DNA of 64,000 nucleotides from Rossellomorea orangium (GTDB taxonomy: Bacteria; Bacillota; Bacilli; Bacillales; Bacillaceae_B), in assembly GCF_019334305.1 (NCBI RefSeq), contig NZ_JAHWGH010000017.1, forward strand, positions 248,001 to 312,000, in the 5' to 3' direction. How positions within the stretch are numbered: the stretch's first letter is position 1; every line of letters starts with the position of its first letter. A program made the position numbers and the translations under genes. The notes under the pieces were generated by a model. It saw nothing but the letters and a program-made list of their open reading frames with translations. It made no database searches and was not told where the DNA came from. Of the stretch, positions 27,343 to 37,554 are shown piece by piece.

Positions 27343-28641
27343 TCAAAACGTTTCATCAAGCCTGATTAAGTCATCATATGTTTCCCTCTGAACCGCTAAT
27401 CTTGCTCCCCCGTCCTCGACAAATATAACGGCGGGACGCGGGATCCTATTGTAATTATTCGCCATGGAATACCCGTAGGCACCTGTACAGAAAACCGCAA
27501 GAATATCTCCGGGTTCTGACATTGGCAATGGTAAATCCCATATCAACATATCCCCGGACTCACAACATTTCCCTGCAATGGAAACCGTTTCTTCCTCAAC
27601 CAGGCCAGCTTTATTTGCTATGACCGCTTCATACTTCGCCTTATACAGGGCAGGTCTGATATTATCATTCATTCCCCCATCGATTGCTACATACTTACGG
27701 ATTCCTGGTACGTCTTTCCGTGATCCCATTGTATAAAGGCTGGTCCCTGCATCCCCGACAAGAGAACGTCCGGGTTCAATCCAAATCTCAGGCATCATTA
27801 AATTGTATTTTTCTGCTTCTTCTTTAACAGCAGCAATCATTTCCTTCACATATTGAGCAGGAGGAATCGGGTCATCTTCTTTCGTATATCGGATTCCAAA
27901 CCCTCCACCCAGATTAATGACCTTCGGATGAAAGTTATACTGTGAACTCCACTGAGCAACCTTTTCAATGATCTTCCTGGCGGCAAGAATGAAACCGGTC
28001 GTTTCAAAGATCTGTGACCCGATATGGCAGTGCAGACCCAACAATTCAATCGCTGCAGAGTCCATCGCCATTTTCATTGCCTTTTCTGCCTGACCATTGG
28101 CTAAATCGAAGCCGAATTTCGAATCTTCCTGCCCCGTAAGGATGTAATCATGAGTGTGGGCTTCAATTCCCGGCGTCACTCTTAACAATACTTTTGTTGA
28201 CCGTTCCAGTGAGCTTGATAACTTGCTTACAAGCTTCAACTCATGAAAATTATCGACGACGATACAGCCGATTCCTTGCTCGATGGCGAGCATCAGTTCT
28301 TCTCTTGACTTATTATTTCCATTAAAATGAATTCGCTCTGGTGGAAATCCTGCCTTCAGTGCAGTAAACAGCTCTCCTCCTGAAACGACGTCCAGGGATA
28401 ATCCTTCTTCCTTCATTACTTGAAAGATCGCAATACAGGAAAATGCTTTACTCGCGTAGGCGACTTCCGCTTTCACTCCAAGTGATTCAAATGTTTCTTT
28501 AAAGCCCCTAGCACGCTCTCTTATAAGTTTAGTGTCATAGACATAAAGGGGTGTACCATATTGAGCTGCCAGCTCTATGGTACTCACCCCTCCTATCTCT
28601 AAGTTCCCATTTTTGATTTTTGCTGATCCATGAAGATACAC
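27343..28641 (-). CDS. lysA: Diaminopimelate decarboxylase LysA
   Basis: A 432-residue PLP enzyme of fold type III. The PLP lysine is in VAYASKAFS (about 58-66); the glycine-rich phosphate site is NLGGGFGIRY; the active-site cysteine is in GKCCESGD. It converts meso-DAP to lysine. I chose GTG 28641 after GAGGAG, matching the family N-terminus (V/FYLHG); the ATG at 28653 is possible. Downstream of spoVAF as in B. subtilis. No lysine riboswitch precedes it. Confidence 0.93.
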   Translation of the reverse strand: MYLHGSAKIKNGNLEIGGVSTIELAAQYGTPLYVYDTKLIRERARGFKETFESLGVKAEVAYASKAFSCIAIFQVMKEEGLSLDVVSGGELFTALKAGFPPERIHFNGNNKSREELMLAIEQGIGCIVVDNFHELKLVSKLSSSLERSTKVLLRVTPGIEAHTHDYILTGQEDSKFGFDLANGQAEKAMKMAMDSAAIELLGLHCHIGSQIFETTGFILAARKIIEKVAQWSSQYNFHPKVINLGGGFGIRYTKEDDPIPPAQYVKEMIAAVKEEAEKYNLMMPEIWIEPGRSLVGDAGTSLYTMGSRKDVPGIRKYVAIDGGMNDNIRPALYKAKYEAVIANKAGLVEEETVSIAGKCCESGDMLIWDLPLPMSEPGDILAVFCTGAYGYSMANNYNRIPRPAVIFVEDGGARLAVQRETYDDLIRLDETF

Positions 28642-28717
28642 GAAACTCCTCATTCCCCTCTGTCATGCTCTACTATTACAACGTAATTTACCACAGAATG
28701 AGAATTGTTGCAATATT

Positions 28718-30196
28718 CTAAGATTTAGCCGGTTGTTTGTATTTGTTTCTCGGTTGGACGATGCTTGGACGAATTTTTGATCCCGGTACCGATTTCCTGA
28801 CAAGGATCTGCATAAATGCCTTCGGGCTGAAAGGTAAGAGCGGCCAAAGATATGGTGTATTAAGTGACTTAATATTTGATACAAACAGAATAAAGAGGGT
28901 GCTACCTATCATCAACCCAGGTATATGGAAGAAAGCAACTGCCACCAGAAGGAGAAGCCTTGCCATCTTATTCGCTACACTTAATTCATAACTTGGGGTT
29001 GCAAACGTACCGATTGAAGCTACCGCTACATATAAGATGACTTCAGGCTGGAAAAGCCCGACGTCGATGGCGATTTGCCCGATTAAAACAGCTGCAATCA
29101 AACCCATGGCCGTCGAGAGCGGCGTCGGCGTATGAATGGCTGCAATCCTGAACATTTCAACCCCCATGTCAGCAATGAATAATTGCACGATGACAGGAAT
29201 GTTGGTCTGTTCCTGAGGACCGACATACTTAATCACTTCCGGAAGCAACGACGGATCTAGAACAAATAAATACCATAAGGGCAGAAGGAATAATGAAGCA
29301 AGCACCCCAACAAAGCGTGTCCATCTTACAAATGTACCGACTGCCGGTGACTGCCTGTATTCCTCAGCATGCTGGAGGTGATGAAAAAATGTGGTCGGAG
29401 TGATGATGACACTTGGGGACGTATCGACAAAGATCAGTACATGCCCTTCTAATAAATGAGTAGCGGCAACGTCCGCTCTTTCTGTGTATCTGACCAGAGG
29501 GTATGGGTTATACCCCTGCTTTACAAGAAATTCTTCCACCGTTTTGTCCGCCATAGTCAATCCATCAATTTTTATGCTTTTTAATTCTTTCTTGATGACT
29601 TCAATCAGGCTTGGATTTGCCACATCGTCGATATACGCAATGGAAATATCCGTCTTAGAGCGTTCCCCTATGCGAAATATTTCAAACCTCAGTCTGGGGT
29701 CCCTGATTCTCCGTCTGGTTAATGCGGTATTCACAATGATATTCTCTACATATCCGTCACGGGAACCGCGTACCACTTTCTCTGTATCAGGTTCCGATGG
29801 CTGCCTTCCAGGATAGCTACGGACATCCACAATCAATGCTTCTTCGTAGCCTTCAACAAAGACCGCAATTAACCCGGAGAGCACTTCGTCCACTGCTTCT
29901 TCGATCGTTTTGACCGGCTCCACGGATTGATGGACGAGACGATTATGTACGATATCATACAATCGGCTTGTCGCCCGCTCATGGTCGTTGATTTCTACGA
30001 GTTCTTCTACTATTTCAATGATATAGGATGCATCTGTCAGACCATTTATATAGTAAAAATGAACCCCTTTTTTCAATATCATCAACTTACGCACACCTAT
30101 ATCGAAACTGGTGTTCAGTCCAACGTGATTTTTCATGTAATCTTCAATGACTGTTAAATCTTTAGGAATCGGTGTTTCCTTCTTCTTTTGAGGCAT
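28718..30196 (-). CDS. spoVAF: Stage V sporulation protein AF (GerA-family)
   Basis: A 492-residue GerAA-type protein: large soluble N-terminal domain (about 1-285) and four to five membrane segments (about 295-450). SpoVAF forms part of a forespore inner-membrane complex that contributes to germination. Start at 30196 after AAAGGAG, overlapping spoVAEA by 35 nt. Confidence 0.93.
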   Translation of the reverse strand: MPQKKKETPIPKDLTVIEDYMKNHVGLNTSFDIGVRKLMILKKGVHFYYINGLTDASYIIEIVEELVEINDHERATSRLYDIVHNRLVHQSVEPVKTIEEAVDEVLSGLIAVFVEGYEEALIVDVRSYPGRQPSEPDTEKVVRGSRDGYVENIIVNTALTRRRIRDPRLRFEIFRIGERSKTDISIAYIDDVANPSLIEVIKKELKSIKIDGLTMADKTVEEFLVKQGYNPYPLVRYTERADVAATHLLEGHVLIFVDTSPSVIITPTTFFHHLQHAEEYRQSPAVGTFVRWTRFVGVLASLFLLPLWYLFVLDPSLLPEVIKYVGPQEQTNIPVIVQLFIADMGVEMFRIAAIHTPTPLSTAMGLIAAVLIGQIAIDVGLFQPEVILYVAVASIGTFATPSYELSVANKMARLLLLVAVAFFHIPGLMIGSTLFILFVSNIKSLNTPYLWPLLPFSPKAFMQILVRKSVPGSKIRPSIVQPRNKYKQPAKS

Positions 30197-30758
30197 GATA
30201 TCCGCTCCTTTCTAAGATGATTTCCACTGCTTTTCTCGTGATGGGGGCTCCTTGTGAGTAATGATCCCGTTTGGCCATTTTACCTATGTCACCAATCCCT
30301 ACTATAACCGGGACAACGAGTTCATCCAGGCAATAGACGGTATCACCAGTCAATCTGCCTACGTCCATTTCAGGTACGCCGAATTTATCTACACCATATG
30401 GCGTCAACTCTCCAAACTTATCAATGCACACATCCACACGGGTCCATTCTGCCTGTCGTGTTTTACTGGCAACGGCGATGATTCCAAGGACTTCAACATC
30501 TGGGTGATTCGCAACATATTTTAAGGAACGCTCACCGGCACCTTCCCCAATGAATCCACTATCATCAAACATGACAAAGACAGGGTCGTTTTTGGCTCTT
30601 TTGATCAGTTTTACGACTTCTGGTCCTGACAGTACAGATGGATTTCCTTTAGAGCTTGAGATGCACCTGCCCCCATACTCTTTCGCAACGCACTCAATGG
30701 CACGCTTCGCATATTCGTCTCCATCTGTTATCAGGATCACTTTCCGTTTATTGTCCAT
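30162..30758 (-). CDS. spoVAEA: Stage V sporulation protein AEA
   Basis: A 198-residue soluble protein ([19 protein letters not shown]..., [16 protein letters not shown]) typical of SpoVAEA. The start at 30758 gives the family N-terminus; the frame upstream to 30833 overlaps spoVAB and lacks homology. It directly follows spoVAB, with spoVAC, spoVAD and spoVAEB missing between them. Confidence 0.9.
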   Translation of the reverse strand: MDNKRKVILITDGDEYAKRAIECVAKEYGGRCISSSKGNPSVLSGPEVVKLIKRAKNDPVFVMFDDSGFIGEGAGERSLKYVANHPDVEVLGIIAVASKTRQAEWTRVDVCIDKFGELTPYGVDKFGVPEMDVGRLTGDTVYCLDELVVPVIVGIGDIGKMAKRDHYSQGAPITRKAVEIILERSGYHASKEEGNTDS

Positions 30759-30780
30759 ATGAACCCCTGCCCCTTGCTGA

Positions 30781-31203
30781 TTATTGATGTACCAAATAGA
30801 GCCAATGAAATAGTGAACCGAAAATCTTCCCAAATACGATGGCCATGATCAGAATCACAATCTGACCATCGATCCCTATTCGTTTGGCGAGGATTGGAAA
30901 CACATTTAATACTTCCGTCAACGCGGCAGCCAAAAGTCCGATGAATACTCCACTCATGAGTCCGATTGGGATAAGGACTAATGGGGAAAAATGGAGAGTG
31001 TAATCATTCAGGCTGATGAACCCTCCTGTGAGGGCGCCGGTAATGACAGCCATTTCATAGTAATGAATCATCTTCATTGTTTTCGTTAATTGGGTTAATC
31101 GCGGAATGATTCCCAATACAGTTAAAAAAGCGACAAACCCTGAGCCCACTGCCAGTCCACCAGCGAATCCGATGAATACGGTGATCAATACATTAATGGT
31201 CAT
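30781..31203 (-). CDS. spoVAB: Stage V sporulation protein AB
   Basis: A 140-residue membrane protein with about four segments, matching SpoVAB. Needed for the dipicolinic acid uptake function of the SpoVA system. Overlaps spoVAA by 11 nt. Confidence 0.92.
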   Translation of the reverse strand: MTINVLITVFIGFAGGLAVGSGFVAFLTVLGIIPRLTQLTKTMKMIHYYEMAVITGALTGGFISLNDYTLHFSPLVLIPIGLMSGVFIGLLAAALTEVLNVFPILAKRIGIDGQIVILIMAIVFGKIFGSLFHWLYLVHQ

Positions 31204-31813
31204 CTAGTTTCTTCTGACTTTCTTTATTTTCGTGCATGATGACATATTGATCTAAGTCCTGCTGGTAGTTAAACATTTCGACCTCGAGAGGGCTGGGCTC
31301 TTCATTGAGTCTTTTTCGAAACACATGATTGAAAAACAAGACCATTCCAAGACCTAAACCAAATGAATAGGGAACCTGGAACAATAAAGGATGAGGATCC
31401 ACTCCTCCTGTCACAAAATGATACAGCCTTTGATGAACTTCTCTCATACTTACATCCTCATGGAAATTCATAATCGCCAGGGCCGCACCGATGAATAATA
31501 GTAACCACACGCCAATGAATAACGGGAGAGAGACTTTCTTTTTCTCATAGATCACTTCAATGATGCTCTGTGTGGGCCCGATCGTCTGTATATCCAGGCC
31601 CGAATGCTCTTTGCATACTTCCCTTATGACTCTCATGATATCCACTACGATAATGTTTTTATCTGAGGGGGTCACCTGGTGAATCGGGATATCCTTTATA
31701 TCCTCCACGACCTCATCAGGTGCTATGATTTGAGCCAACTGAGAAAGCTTGACCATGCTCTCTTCCCTTACCTGCACTCGATGGCGTAAGCGTATATACA
31801 AGATACCTTCCAT
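31193..31813 (-). CDS. spoVAA: Stage V sporulation protein AA
   Basis: A 206-residue protein, the same length as in B. subtilis, with a soluble N-terminus and two membrane segments (about 98-118 and 145-165; FIGVWLLLFIG, PYSFGLGLGMVLFF) and the motif NEEPSPLEVEMFNYQ. I chose ATG 31813 to match the family start (ME-x-IRLRHRV). First gene of the operon. Confidence 0.93.
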   Translation of the reverse strand: MEGILYIRLRHRVQVREESMVKLSQLAQIIAPDEVVEDIKDIPIHQVTPSDKNIIVVDIMRVIREVCKEHSGLDIQTIGPTQSIIEVIYEKKKVSLPLFIGVWLLLFIGAALAIMNFHEDVSMREVHQRLYHFVTGGVDPHPLLFQVPYSFGLGLGMVLFFNHVFRKRLNEEPSPLEVEMFNYQQDLDQYVIMHENKESQKKLDDH

Positions 31814-31854
31814 GCAGTTCACTTCCTGAAAACATGATTTTCCCTTCGTACCAA

Positions 31855-31884
31855 TAGTATGGATTAACGTAATTTATTTATGTA
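31855..31884 (-). promoter_or_regulatory. Forespore (sigma-G/F) promoter of spoVA
   Basis: TACATA (31879-31884), 17-nt spacer, CATACTA (31855-31861). The -10 matches CATNNTA exactly and the -35 matches TGMATA at five of six bases. The B. subtilis operon is sigma-G dependent. Confidence 0.65.
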
Positions 31885-31992
31885 ATGACCATTTGGTGGA
31901 AGGGATGAATCAATCGCTCGAGTGAGAGGAATGGTACCGAACCAGAAGGACTGACGCTATTCGCATTGGAGAAAATTTCAAATGATTGTCAA

Positions 31993-32039
31993 TAAAAAAA
32001 CACCCTTGTTGGTTCAAAGGTAATTGAACCAACAAGGGT
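31993..32039 (-). terminator. Terminator of the spoIIA operon
   Basis: A 16-bp stem (32002-32017 with 32024-32039) followed by GTTTTTTT on the minus strand, 8 nt after the sigF stop. It separates spoIIA from spoVA. Confidence 0.9.
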
Positions 32040-32046
32040 ATTTCAT

Positions 32047-32811
32047 TTATGACTCTGTGTGCATATGATCTTTCATCGTTTGTAATATCTTCTTCTCCAG
32101 CCTCGATACCTGTACCTGTGATATACCCAGCCGGTCTGCTACTTCTGATTGGGTCTGATCTTTATAGTACCTTAAATAGACTATCAGACGCTCCCGGTCA
32201 TCAAGTTCTCGGATGGCTTCCTTTAAAGCAATCTTGTCAAACCATTTGTTATCCGTATTATCAGCGATTTGATCTAAAAGCGTGATGGGATCTCCATCAT
32301 TTTCATACACGGTTTCATGGATCGAGGAAGGGGCACGGCTCGCTTCCTGGGCCATGATGACCTCTTCAACGGAATATTCAAGATGCTCCGCAAGCTCACT
32401 GACGGTCGGAACCCTGCCGAATTTCTTCGAGAGCTCATCCTTCGCTTTCCTGATTTTGTTTCCCATTTCCTTCAGTGAGCGACTCACCTTGACCGTCCCG
32501 TCATCCCGGATGAATCGCTGGATTTCCCCGATGATCATCGGGACAGCGTAAGTCGAAAACTTGACATCGTAGGTTAAATCAAACTTATCCACTGATTTCA
32601 GCAGCCCGATACTGCCTATTTGGAAGAGATCATCCGGCTCATATCCCCGATTTAGAAAGCGTTGGACGACGGACCATACGAGGCGCATGTTCTTCTGGAC
32701 GATTATGTCCCTTGCGCTTTGGTCGCCACCCTGGCTTTTCTTAATCAGCTCTTTCACCTCGTGATCCTTCAAAAAAGGCTGTTCCTTTTCATTTTTCACT
32801 TCGACATCCAT
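32047..32811 (-). CDS. sigF: Forespore RNA polymerase sigma factor SigF
   Basis: A 254-residue sigma factor with region 2 (DLFQIGSIGLLKSVDKFD), region 3 and region 4 helix-turn-helix (SEVADRLGISQVQVSRLEKK). The first forespore-specific sigma factor, held by SpoIIAB. The ATG at 32811 follows AAGGAG at 8 nt; an in-frame GTG lies two codons upstream. Confidence 0.97.
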   Translation of the reverse strand: MDVEVKNEKEQPFLKDHEVKELIKKSQGGDQSARDIIVQKNMRLVWSVVQRFLNRGYEPDDLFQIGSIGLLKSVDKFDLTYDVKFSTYAVPMIIGEIQRFIRDDGTVKVSRSLKEMGNKIRKAKDELSKKFGRVPTVSELAEHLEYSVEEVIMAQEASRAPSSIHETVYENDGDPITLLDQIADNTDNKWFDKIALKEAIRELDDRERLIVYLRYYKDQTQSEVADRLGISQVQVSRLEKKILQTMKDHMHTES

Positions 32812-32823
32812 GGGCACGACTCC

Positions 32824-33267
32824 TTAATTGCATAGCGCTTTACTATTGGTCAAGTGCTTCTTCAATCTAACCGTGGTGCCTGTACCTGGGTGTGATGACA
32901 CTTCTATTTCATCCATGAAATTCTCCATAATGGTAAAGCCCATTCCAGAACGTTCAAGCTCAGGTTTGGACGTGAATAGAGGTTGACGGGCTTCCTCAAC
33001 GTCTCCGATCCCGATTCCTTCATCGCGAATGGTCATATCAATAAATCTATTTTCTTCCATGATTACAGAAATATACACTGTCCCATTCGGCCTGTTATCG
33101 TATCCATGAATGATTGCATTGGTAACGGCTTCCGAGACGACGGTCTTGATTTCGGTCAATTCATCCATGGTCGGATCCAGCTGGGCTATAAATGATGCAA
33201 CAGTCACCCGGGCAAAAGACTCATTTTGGCTTAAAGAACTGAATTGAATGTTCATTTCATTTCTCAT
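32824..33267 (-). CDS. spoIIAB: Anti-sigma F factor and kinase SpoIIAB
   Basis: A 147-residue GHKL-fold serine kinase with [14 protein letters not shown] (N box), DEGIGI (G1) and [13 protein letters not shown] (G2). It binds SigF and phosphorylates SpoIIAA. The start at 33267 is one base after the spoIIAA stop; a longer frame from 33348 runs within spoIIAA and lacks homology. Confidence 0.97.
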   Translation of the reverse strand: MRNEMNIQFSSLSQNESFARVTVASFIAQLDPTMDELTEIKTVVSEAVTNAIIHGYDNRPNGTVYISVIMEENRFIDMTIRDEGIGIGDVEEARQPLFTSKPELERSGMGFTIMENFMDEIEVSSHPGTGTTVRLKKHLTNSKALCN

Positions 33268-33268
33268 G

Positions 33269-33619
33269 TTATGCGACCCCCAATCTTTGTAATGCATTTT
33301 CTTCAGATGGTTCAAGACGAATGATCTTAAACAGCCCTGACATTTCAAATAATCGGTTTACAGAAGGGGAAATCGCACATACCACCATTTCTCCATGCTT
33401 TTGCTTGATCTGCTTGTATCTTCCCAAAATGACACCTAAACCTGAACTATCCATAAAGCTTAATTCCTCTAAATTCAAAATGATATGCTTCACATTCTCA
33501 CTTTCAATCAGATTCGAAGCTTTTTCCCTGAGCTCATCGGCAGTATGATGATCCAACTCACCACTTAAACGGACACATAGTACATCTTTTTTGACTTCTA
33601 AGTTAATAGCAAGACTCAC
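33269..33619 (-). CDS. spoIIAA: Anti-anti-sigma F factor SpoIIAA
   Basis: A 116-residue STAS-domain protein; the phosphorylated serine is in [15 protein letters not shown] (about 55-69). Dephospho-SpoIIAA displaces SigF from SpoIIAB in the forespore. GTG start with AAGGAGG 10 nt upstream. Confidence 0.97.
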   Translation of the reverse strand: MSLAINLEVKKDVLCVRLSGELDHHTADELREKASNLIESENVKHIILNLEELSFMDSSGLGVILGRYKQIKQKHGEMVVCAISPSVNRLFEMSGLFKIIRLEPSEENALQRLGVA

Positions 33620-33655
33620 TATCAGAAAGCCTCCTTCTCTGTCGTATAGTGAGTC

Positions 33656-33682
33656 ATTTCGCTATTCTTTTAGTAAATTCCT
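33656..33682 (-). promoter_or_regulatory. Probable sigma-H promoter of spoIIA
   Basis: AGGAATTT (33675-33682), an 11-nt spacer and AGCGAAAT (33656-33663) fit the sigma-H pattern RNAGGAWWW - N11/12 - RNNGAAT with one mismatch. It lies between dacF and spoIIAA, 37 nt upstream of the latter. Confidence 0.6.
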
Positions 33683-33735
33683 TCTCCATGACAAAACTAG
33701 AAGGAATTCGTCATAATTAGAGGTTATTTTCGGGT

Positions 33736-34902
33736 TTATTTCCCGACCTTTGTGAAAAGCCCGAAGGATTTTTTGTATAGTTCCCACCAGCTGGCTTCGT
33801 TTACATCTTTCTTGGCAACGAGGGTACTTTCCACTACTTTTTTCCCTTTATTCGTCACCACGAGTGTACCGACTTTATCCCCTTTATGAATGGGAGCTTT
33901 TAAATCTTTGGATAGAGTGACCTTTTGTTTGATTCCATCCAATTTTTCTCCTTTTTGGGCCAGGAGCGAAATCGGCTCATCCGTCACTGCTTCGACTTTG
34001 TTATCTTTCCCTTTGGACACCTTCACCTTGGCCAGGCTGTCACCTTTTTTGAATAGAGGCTTGGTTGAATACTGATTGAAGGCATAATCAAGCATTTTAC
34101 TGACCTCATTGTTCCGTTCTTTCGGCGTTGGAGCACCGAAAACGACGGCGATCACTCTCATATTGTCTTTCTTAGCCGTTGCTGTAAGACAATATTTCGC
34201 TTCATTCGTGAAACCTGTTTTCAATCCGTCTACACCGTCATAGAAGCGGACCAATTTATTCGTATTCACAAGCCAGAATTTTTTATCCGAACCTTCACGT
34301 AAATAGGATTCATAACTGCCCGTGAATTTTGTGATCCCTTCATATTTTAAAAGCTCCTTCGCCATCATGGACATATCATGTGCCGAACTGTAATGATCTT
34401 TGGAAGGTAAACCTGTCGGATTTTTAAAATGAGTTTCATTTAATCCGAGCTCCTTCGCCTTTTTGTTCATCTTCTCAACGAAGGCTTCTTCACTGCCTGC
34501 GATATGCTCAGCCATGGCTACAGAGGCGTCATTGGCAGATCCAATGGCAATCCCCTTCAACATTTCTTCGACAGACATGCTTTCACCCGGCTCCAGGAAT
34601 ATCTGGGATCCTCCCATTGAAGCAGCGTATTCACTTGCTCGAACTTTGTCTTCCCACTTTATTTGACCTTTTTCAAGGGCTTCCATGATCAAAGTCATAG
34701 TCATGATCTTTGTCATGGACGCAGGTGCCAGCTTTTCATGACTGTTCTTTTCGTATAGTACCGCTCCTGTGTCACGCTCGATTAGTATTGCTGATTTCGC
34801 TACATCTGCCAATTCGGATTTCTTTTCCTGTGCAAACCCCATCGAAGGAAAAAGAAAAGCTGTCAAAACAAATGTCACCATTATATACGCTAAACGTTTC
34901 AT
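33736..34902 (-). CDS. dacF: D-Ala-D-Ala carboxypeptidase DacF
   Basis: A 388-residue S11 penicillin-binding protein with a signal peptide cleaved near AQE (about 24), catalytic SMTK (about 62), SAN (about 122) and KTGFT (about 226), and a C-terminal amphipathic anchor (SWWELYKKSFGLF). DacF acts in the forespore on cortex cross-linking. The ATG at 34902 follows GGAGG by 8 nt. First gene before spoIIAA, as in B. subtilis. Confidence 0.93.
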   Translation of the reverse strand: MKRLAYIMVTFVLTAFLFPSMGFAQEKKSELADVAKSAILIERDTGAVLYEKNSHEKLAPASMTKIMTMTLIMEALEKGQIKWEDKVRASEYAASMGGSQIFLEPGESMSVEEMLKGIAIGSANDASVAMAEHIAGSEEAFVEKMNKKAKELGLNETHFKNPTGLPSKDHYSSAHDMSMMAKELLKYEGITKFTGSYESYLREGSDKKFWLVNTNKLVRFYDGVDGLKTGFTNEAKYCLTATAKKDNMRVIAVVFGAPTPKERNNEVSKMLDYAFNQYSTKPLFKKGDSLAKVKVSKGKDNKVEAVTDEPISLLAQKGEKLDGIKQKVTLSKDLKAPIHKGDKVGTLVVTNKGKKVVESTLVAKKDVNEASWWELYKKSFGLFTKVGK

Positions 34903-35174
34903 CCAACTGTCCTCCAATCAAAATCTCGTTATAATTTCAATACTCATAGATCCATTTTTTCCATCCTCATCATTTTTATACAAACATTGGTAAAAAAGTA
35001 GAGGCGGGGGAGGAGCTAGGTGTAAAATGGTGGTTTGTTGAAGAAAAAGGGTATCGGTTATTTGAAAAAAATGTGAATTCGGAATATGAGAAATGATTAT
35101 TTTGCTTGAGGATTTGGTATTATAGACTGCTTCAGTTGGGGTTTGCATGCTTAAAAAAGCTACCGTTCTTATGA

Positions 35175-35296
35175 ATTGCGTCATTTTCATTGGTGATTGC
35201 GTCATTTTTAATTTTATTGCGTCATTTTCATCGGCGATTGCGTCATTTTTAGAATTATTGCGTCATTTTCTTCAATAATCGCGCTTTATTACAATA
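35175..35296. repeat. Phased direct-repeat array, ATTGCGTCATTTT, period 21/20 bp
   Basis: The 13-bp unit ATTGCGTCATTTT occurs exactly at 35175, 35196, 35216, 35237 and 35257, with a decayed sixth copy (ATCGCGCTTTATT) at 35278. Start-to-start distances alternate 21, 20, 21, 20, 21. Odd-numbered copies continue TTTTC and even-numbered copies TTTTTA, so the true unit may be a 41-bp dimer. A related array with the same alternation is at 42512-42594. Confidence 0.95.
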
Positions 35297-35336
35297 AATG
35301 GAAAATTACATCCCCTCACTCTATTTAAATCCAACA

Positions 35337-35384
35337 AAAAAACCCCTGCCAAAGGAGAATATCCCTTCGGCAAAGGCTTTGTTA
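35337..35384 (-). terminator. Terminator of deoB-punA-pdp
   Basis: A 13-bp stem with G-U pairs around an 8-nt loop, then TTTTTTTG on the minus strand; about 11 nt after the pdp stop. Confidence 0.8.
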
Positions 35385-35394
35385 AAACTAAATA

Positions 35395-36699
35395 TCAACC
35401 CGTGATTTCAGTATGAATCAATGTAGGTGCTTCCACATGTTCAGATGTTACTTTAATGCTTTCATATAATTTTTCTTTCACGTTGTCGATGTTTTCATCG
35501 TTGCTGTAAATGGTAGCAAGTGATTCACCGGCTTTGACGGCATCTCCGATCTTTTTACGAAGTTCAAGACCAACAGCCAGGTCGATGACAGAATCCTTTG
35601 TTGCACGGCCCGCTCCCAACCACATGGCAGCTGTTCCGACAGCATCGGCCACGATTTCAGAAACATACCCATCGTGTTTCGCTTCAAGCTCGATCTTGTA
35701 CTTTGCTTGAGGAAGCTTGGATGGTTCATCCACCACAGAAGGATCTCCGCCTTGTGACTCAAGGAATACCTTGAAATTCTCAAGAGCCGATCCGTCTTCA
35801 ATCGCTTGTTGTAATAACGCTCTTGCTTCTTCTAACGTTGAAGCTTTCTCTGCCAGTAATACCATGTGGCTTCCAAGAGTCAGACACAGTTCCGTTAAAT
35901 CTTCAGGACCTTCCCCTTTTAATGTATCGATCGCTTCCTTCACCTCAAGGGCGTTCCCGATGGCATATCCAAGGGGCTGGCTCATATCGGAAATGACCGC
36001 CATCGTTTTTCTTCCCACGTTGTTCCCGATGTTCACCATTGCTTTAGCCAGGTTCTTCGAATCATCAAGTGTCTTCATGAAGGCACCAGCACCCGTTTTC
36101 ACGTCAAGGACGATGGCATCTGCACCAGCTGCGATCTTTTTACTCATGATCGAGCTTGCAATCAACGGAATGCTGTTGACCGTTGCCGTTACGTCACGCA
36201 ACGAGTACAACTTTTTATCAGCAGGCGTCAAGTTGCCACTTTGACCGATGACAGCAAGTTTATTCTTGTTCACCAAACGGATGAACTCATCGTTTTCAAT
36301 TTCCACGTGGAAGCCTTCTACGGATTCCAGCTTGTCGATTGTACCTCCTGTATGACCAAGGCCTCTTCCACTCATCTTCGCTACTGGGACACCAACAGAT
36401 GCCACAAGCGGTCCAAGTACAAGTGTCGTTGTGTCACCTACTCCACCAGTGGAGTGCTTATCGACTTTAATCCCTTCAATGGCGGACAAATCAATCTGAT
36501 CCCCTGATTCAACCATGGCCATCGTCAGGTCCGCTCTTTCTCTATCACTCATATCTTTAAAGAAAATGGCCATCGTCAAGGCACTCACCTGGTAATCAGG
36601 GATGCTTCCGTCCGTATACCCTTCCACGATGAATTTGATTTCTTCAGTAGATAACTCTTTTCCTTCACGCTTCTTCTCTATTAAGTCAACCATTCTCAT
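35395..36699 (-). CDS. pdp: Pyrimidine-nucleoside phosphorylase
   Basis: A 434-residue thymidine/pyrimidine phosphorylase family enzyme. The helical N-terminal domain (about 1-65) is followed by the signature region [17 protein letters not shown] (about 80-96) and phosphate-binding [17 protein letters not shown]. It splits uridine, thymidine and deoxyuridine to base and pentose-1-phosphate. The start at 36699 matches B. subtilis Pdp (MRMVD). Last gene of deoB-punA-pdp. Confidence 0.95.
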   Translation of the reverse strand: MRMVDLIEKKREGKELSTEEIKFIVEGYTDGSIPDYQVSALTMAIFFKDMSDRERADLTMAMVESGDQIDLSAIEGIKVDKHSTGGVGDTTTLVLGPLVASVGVPVAKMSGRGLGHTGGTIDKLESVEGFHVEIENDEFIRLVNKNKLAVIGQSGNLTPADKKLYSLRDVTATVNSIPLIASSIMSKKIAAGADAIVLDVKTGAGAFMKTLDDSKNLAKAMVNIGNNVGRKTMAVISDMSQPLGYAIGNALEVKEAIDTLKGEGPEDLTELCLTLGSHMVLLAEKASTLEEARALLQQAIEDGSALENFKVFLESQGGDPSVVDEPSKLPQAKYKIELEAKHDGYVSEIVADAVGTAAMWLGAGRATKDSVIDLAVGLELRKKIGDAVKAGESLATIYSNDENIDNVKEKLYESIKVTSEHVEAPTLIHTEITG

Positions 36700-36738
36700 T
36701 GTTGTCACCCACTCTTTTCAATTTTTCTGAATCAGTTT

Positions 36739-37554
36739 TTATAATGATTTCACGATTTCTTTCACATATGAAAGGAAATTGGCGCGGACCATTTCCGTCG
36801 TTTCCATGACTTCATCATGGGAAAGAGGCTGATCCAAAATTCCTGCAGCCATATTTGAAATACATGAAATTCCCAGTACTTTAATTCCTGCATGACGGGC
36901 CACGATGACTTCCGGTACCGTTGACATCCCGACTGCATCACCGCCAAGGGTGCGTGCAAGGCGAACTTCAGCAGGCGTTTCATAAGTAGGGCCTGTATTT
37001 CCTACATAAACACCTTCCTGCACTTCAATGGATAGTGTCTTTGCGATTGCTTTCGCTTTTTGACGAAGATCTTTACAATACGCTTCTGACATATCAGGGA
37101 ATCTTGGCCCCAAGCGGGAGTCATTCGCTCCAATTAGAGGATTGCCGCCCATATTGTTGATATGATCTGAAATCAGCATCAAATCCCCTGCCTGGAAGCT
37201 TTCATTCACTCCACCGGCTGCATTGGTCACAATCAATACCTCGACGCCAAGTTCCTTCATTACACGAACAGGGAATGTCACTTTATCAAAACCATATCCC
37301 TCATAATAGTGAAAGCGCCCTTGCATGGCTACGACTTCCTGCCCCGCTAATTGGCCAAACACTAATTGCCCGGCATGACCGGCAACCGTTGAAACGGGGA
37401 AGTCCGGAATCTCCTTATAAGGGATTTTCACCGAGTTTTGGATTTCATCAGCAAGGACACCAAGTCCGGATCCCAGGATCAATCCGACCTTCGGCTGTCC
37501 TGTATATTGATTTTTCAAATGATTGGCTGCGTTTTGGATATTTTCGTAATTCAT
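36739..37554 (-). CDS. punA: Purine-nucleoside phosphorylase (trimeric, PNP I type)
   Basis: A 271-residue enzyme with GSGLG (about 28-32), GRFHYYEGYGFDKVTFPVR and VTNAAGGVNESF phosphate/ribose motifs and the base-binding Glu/Asn region near the C-terminus. It releases guanine and hypoxanthine with ribose-1-phosphate. The ATG follows AAAGGAG. Equivalent to B. subtilis PupG. Confidence 0.94.
   Translation of the reverse strand: MNYENIQNAANHLKNQYTGQPKVGLILGSGLGVLADEIQNSVKIPYKEIPDFPVSTVAGHAGQLVFGQLAGQEVVAMQGRFHYYEGYGFDKVTFPVRVMKELGVEVLIVTNAAGGVNESFQAGDLMLISDHINNMGGNPLIGANDSRLGPRFPDMSEAYCKDLRQKAKAIAKTLSIEVQEGVYVGNTGPTYETPAEVRLARTLGGDAVGMSTVPEVIVARHAGIKVLGISCISNMAAGILDQPLSHDEVMETTEMVRANFLSYVKEIVKSL

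Larger units (their letters stand above)
34903..35394. other. Intergenic region between pdp and dacF (492 nt)
   Basis: The region holds the pdp terminator (35337-35384), a phased direct-repeat array (35175-35296) and AT-rich sequence around 34980-35150. No credible gene is present; the short minus-strand frame at 34918-35205 has no ribosome site and covers part of the repeats. Confidence 0.7.

Noticed and set aside
28642..28717. Lysine riboswitch upstream of lysA
   Set aside because: The gap to spoVAF is only 76 nt, too short, and lacks L-box motifs.
34950..35096. Plus-strand open stretch reading GEELGVKWWFVEEKGYRLF
   Set aside because: It looks protein-like but has no start codon and is flanked by stops; at most a gene remnant, which I cannot support.
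34918..35205. 95-codon minus-strand frame over the repeat array
   Set aside because: No ribosome site, biased composition derived from the repeats, and no resemblance to any protein.
35175..35296. CRISPR array
   Set aside because: Units are 13 bp with 7-8 bp between them, far shorter than repeat-spacer units, and no cas genes are present.
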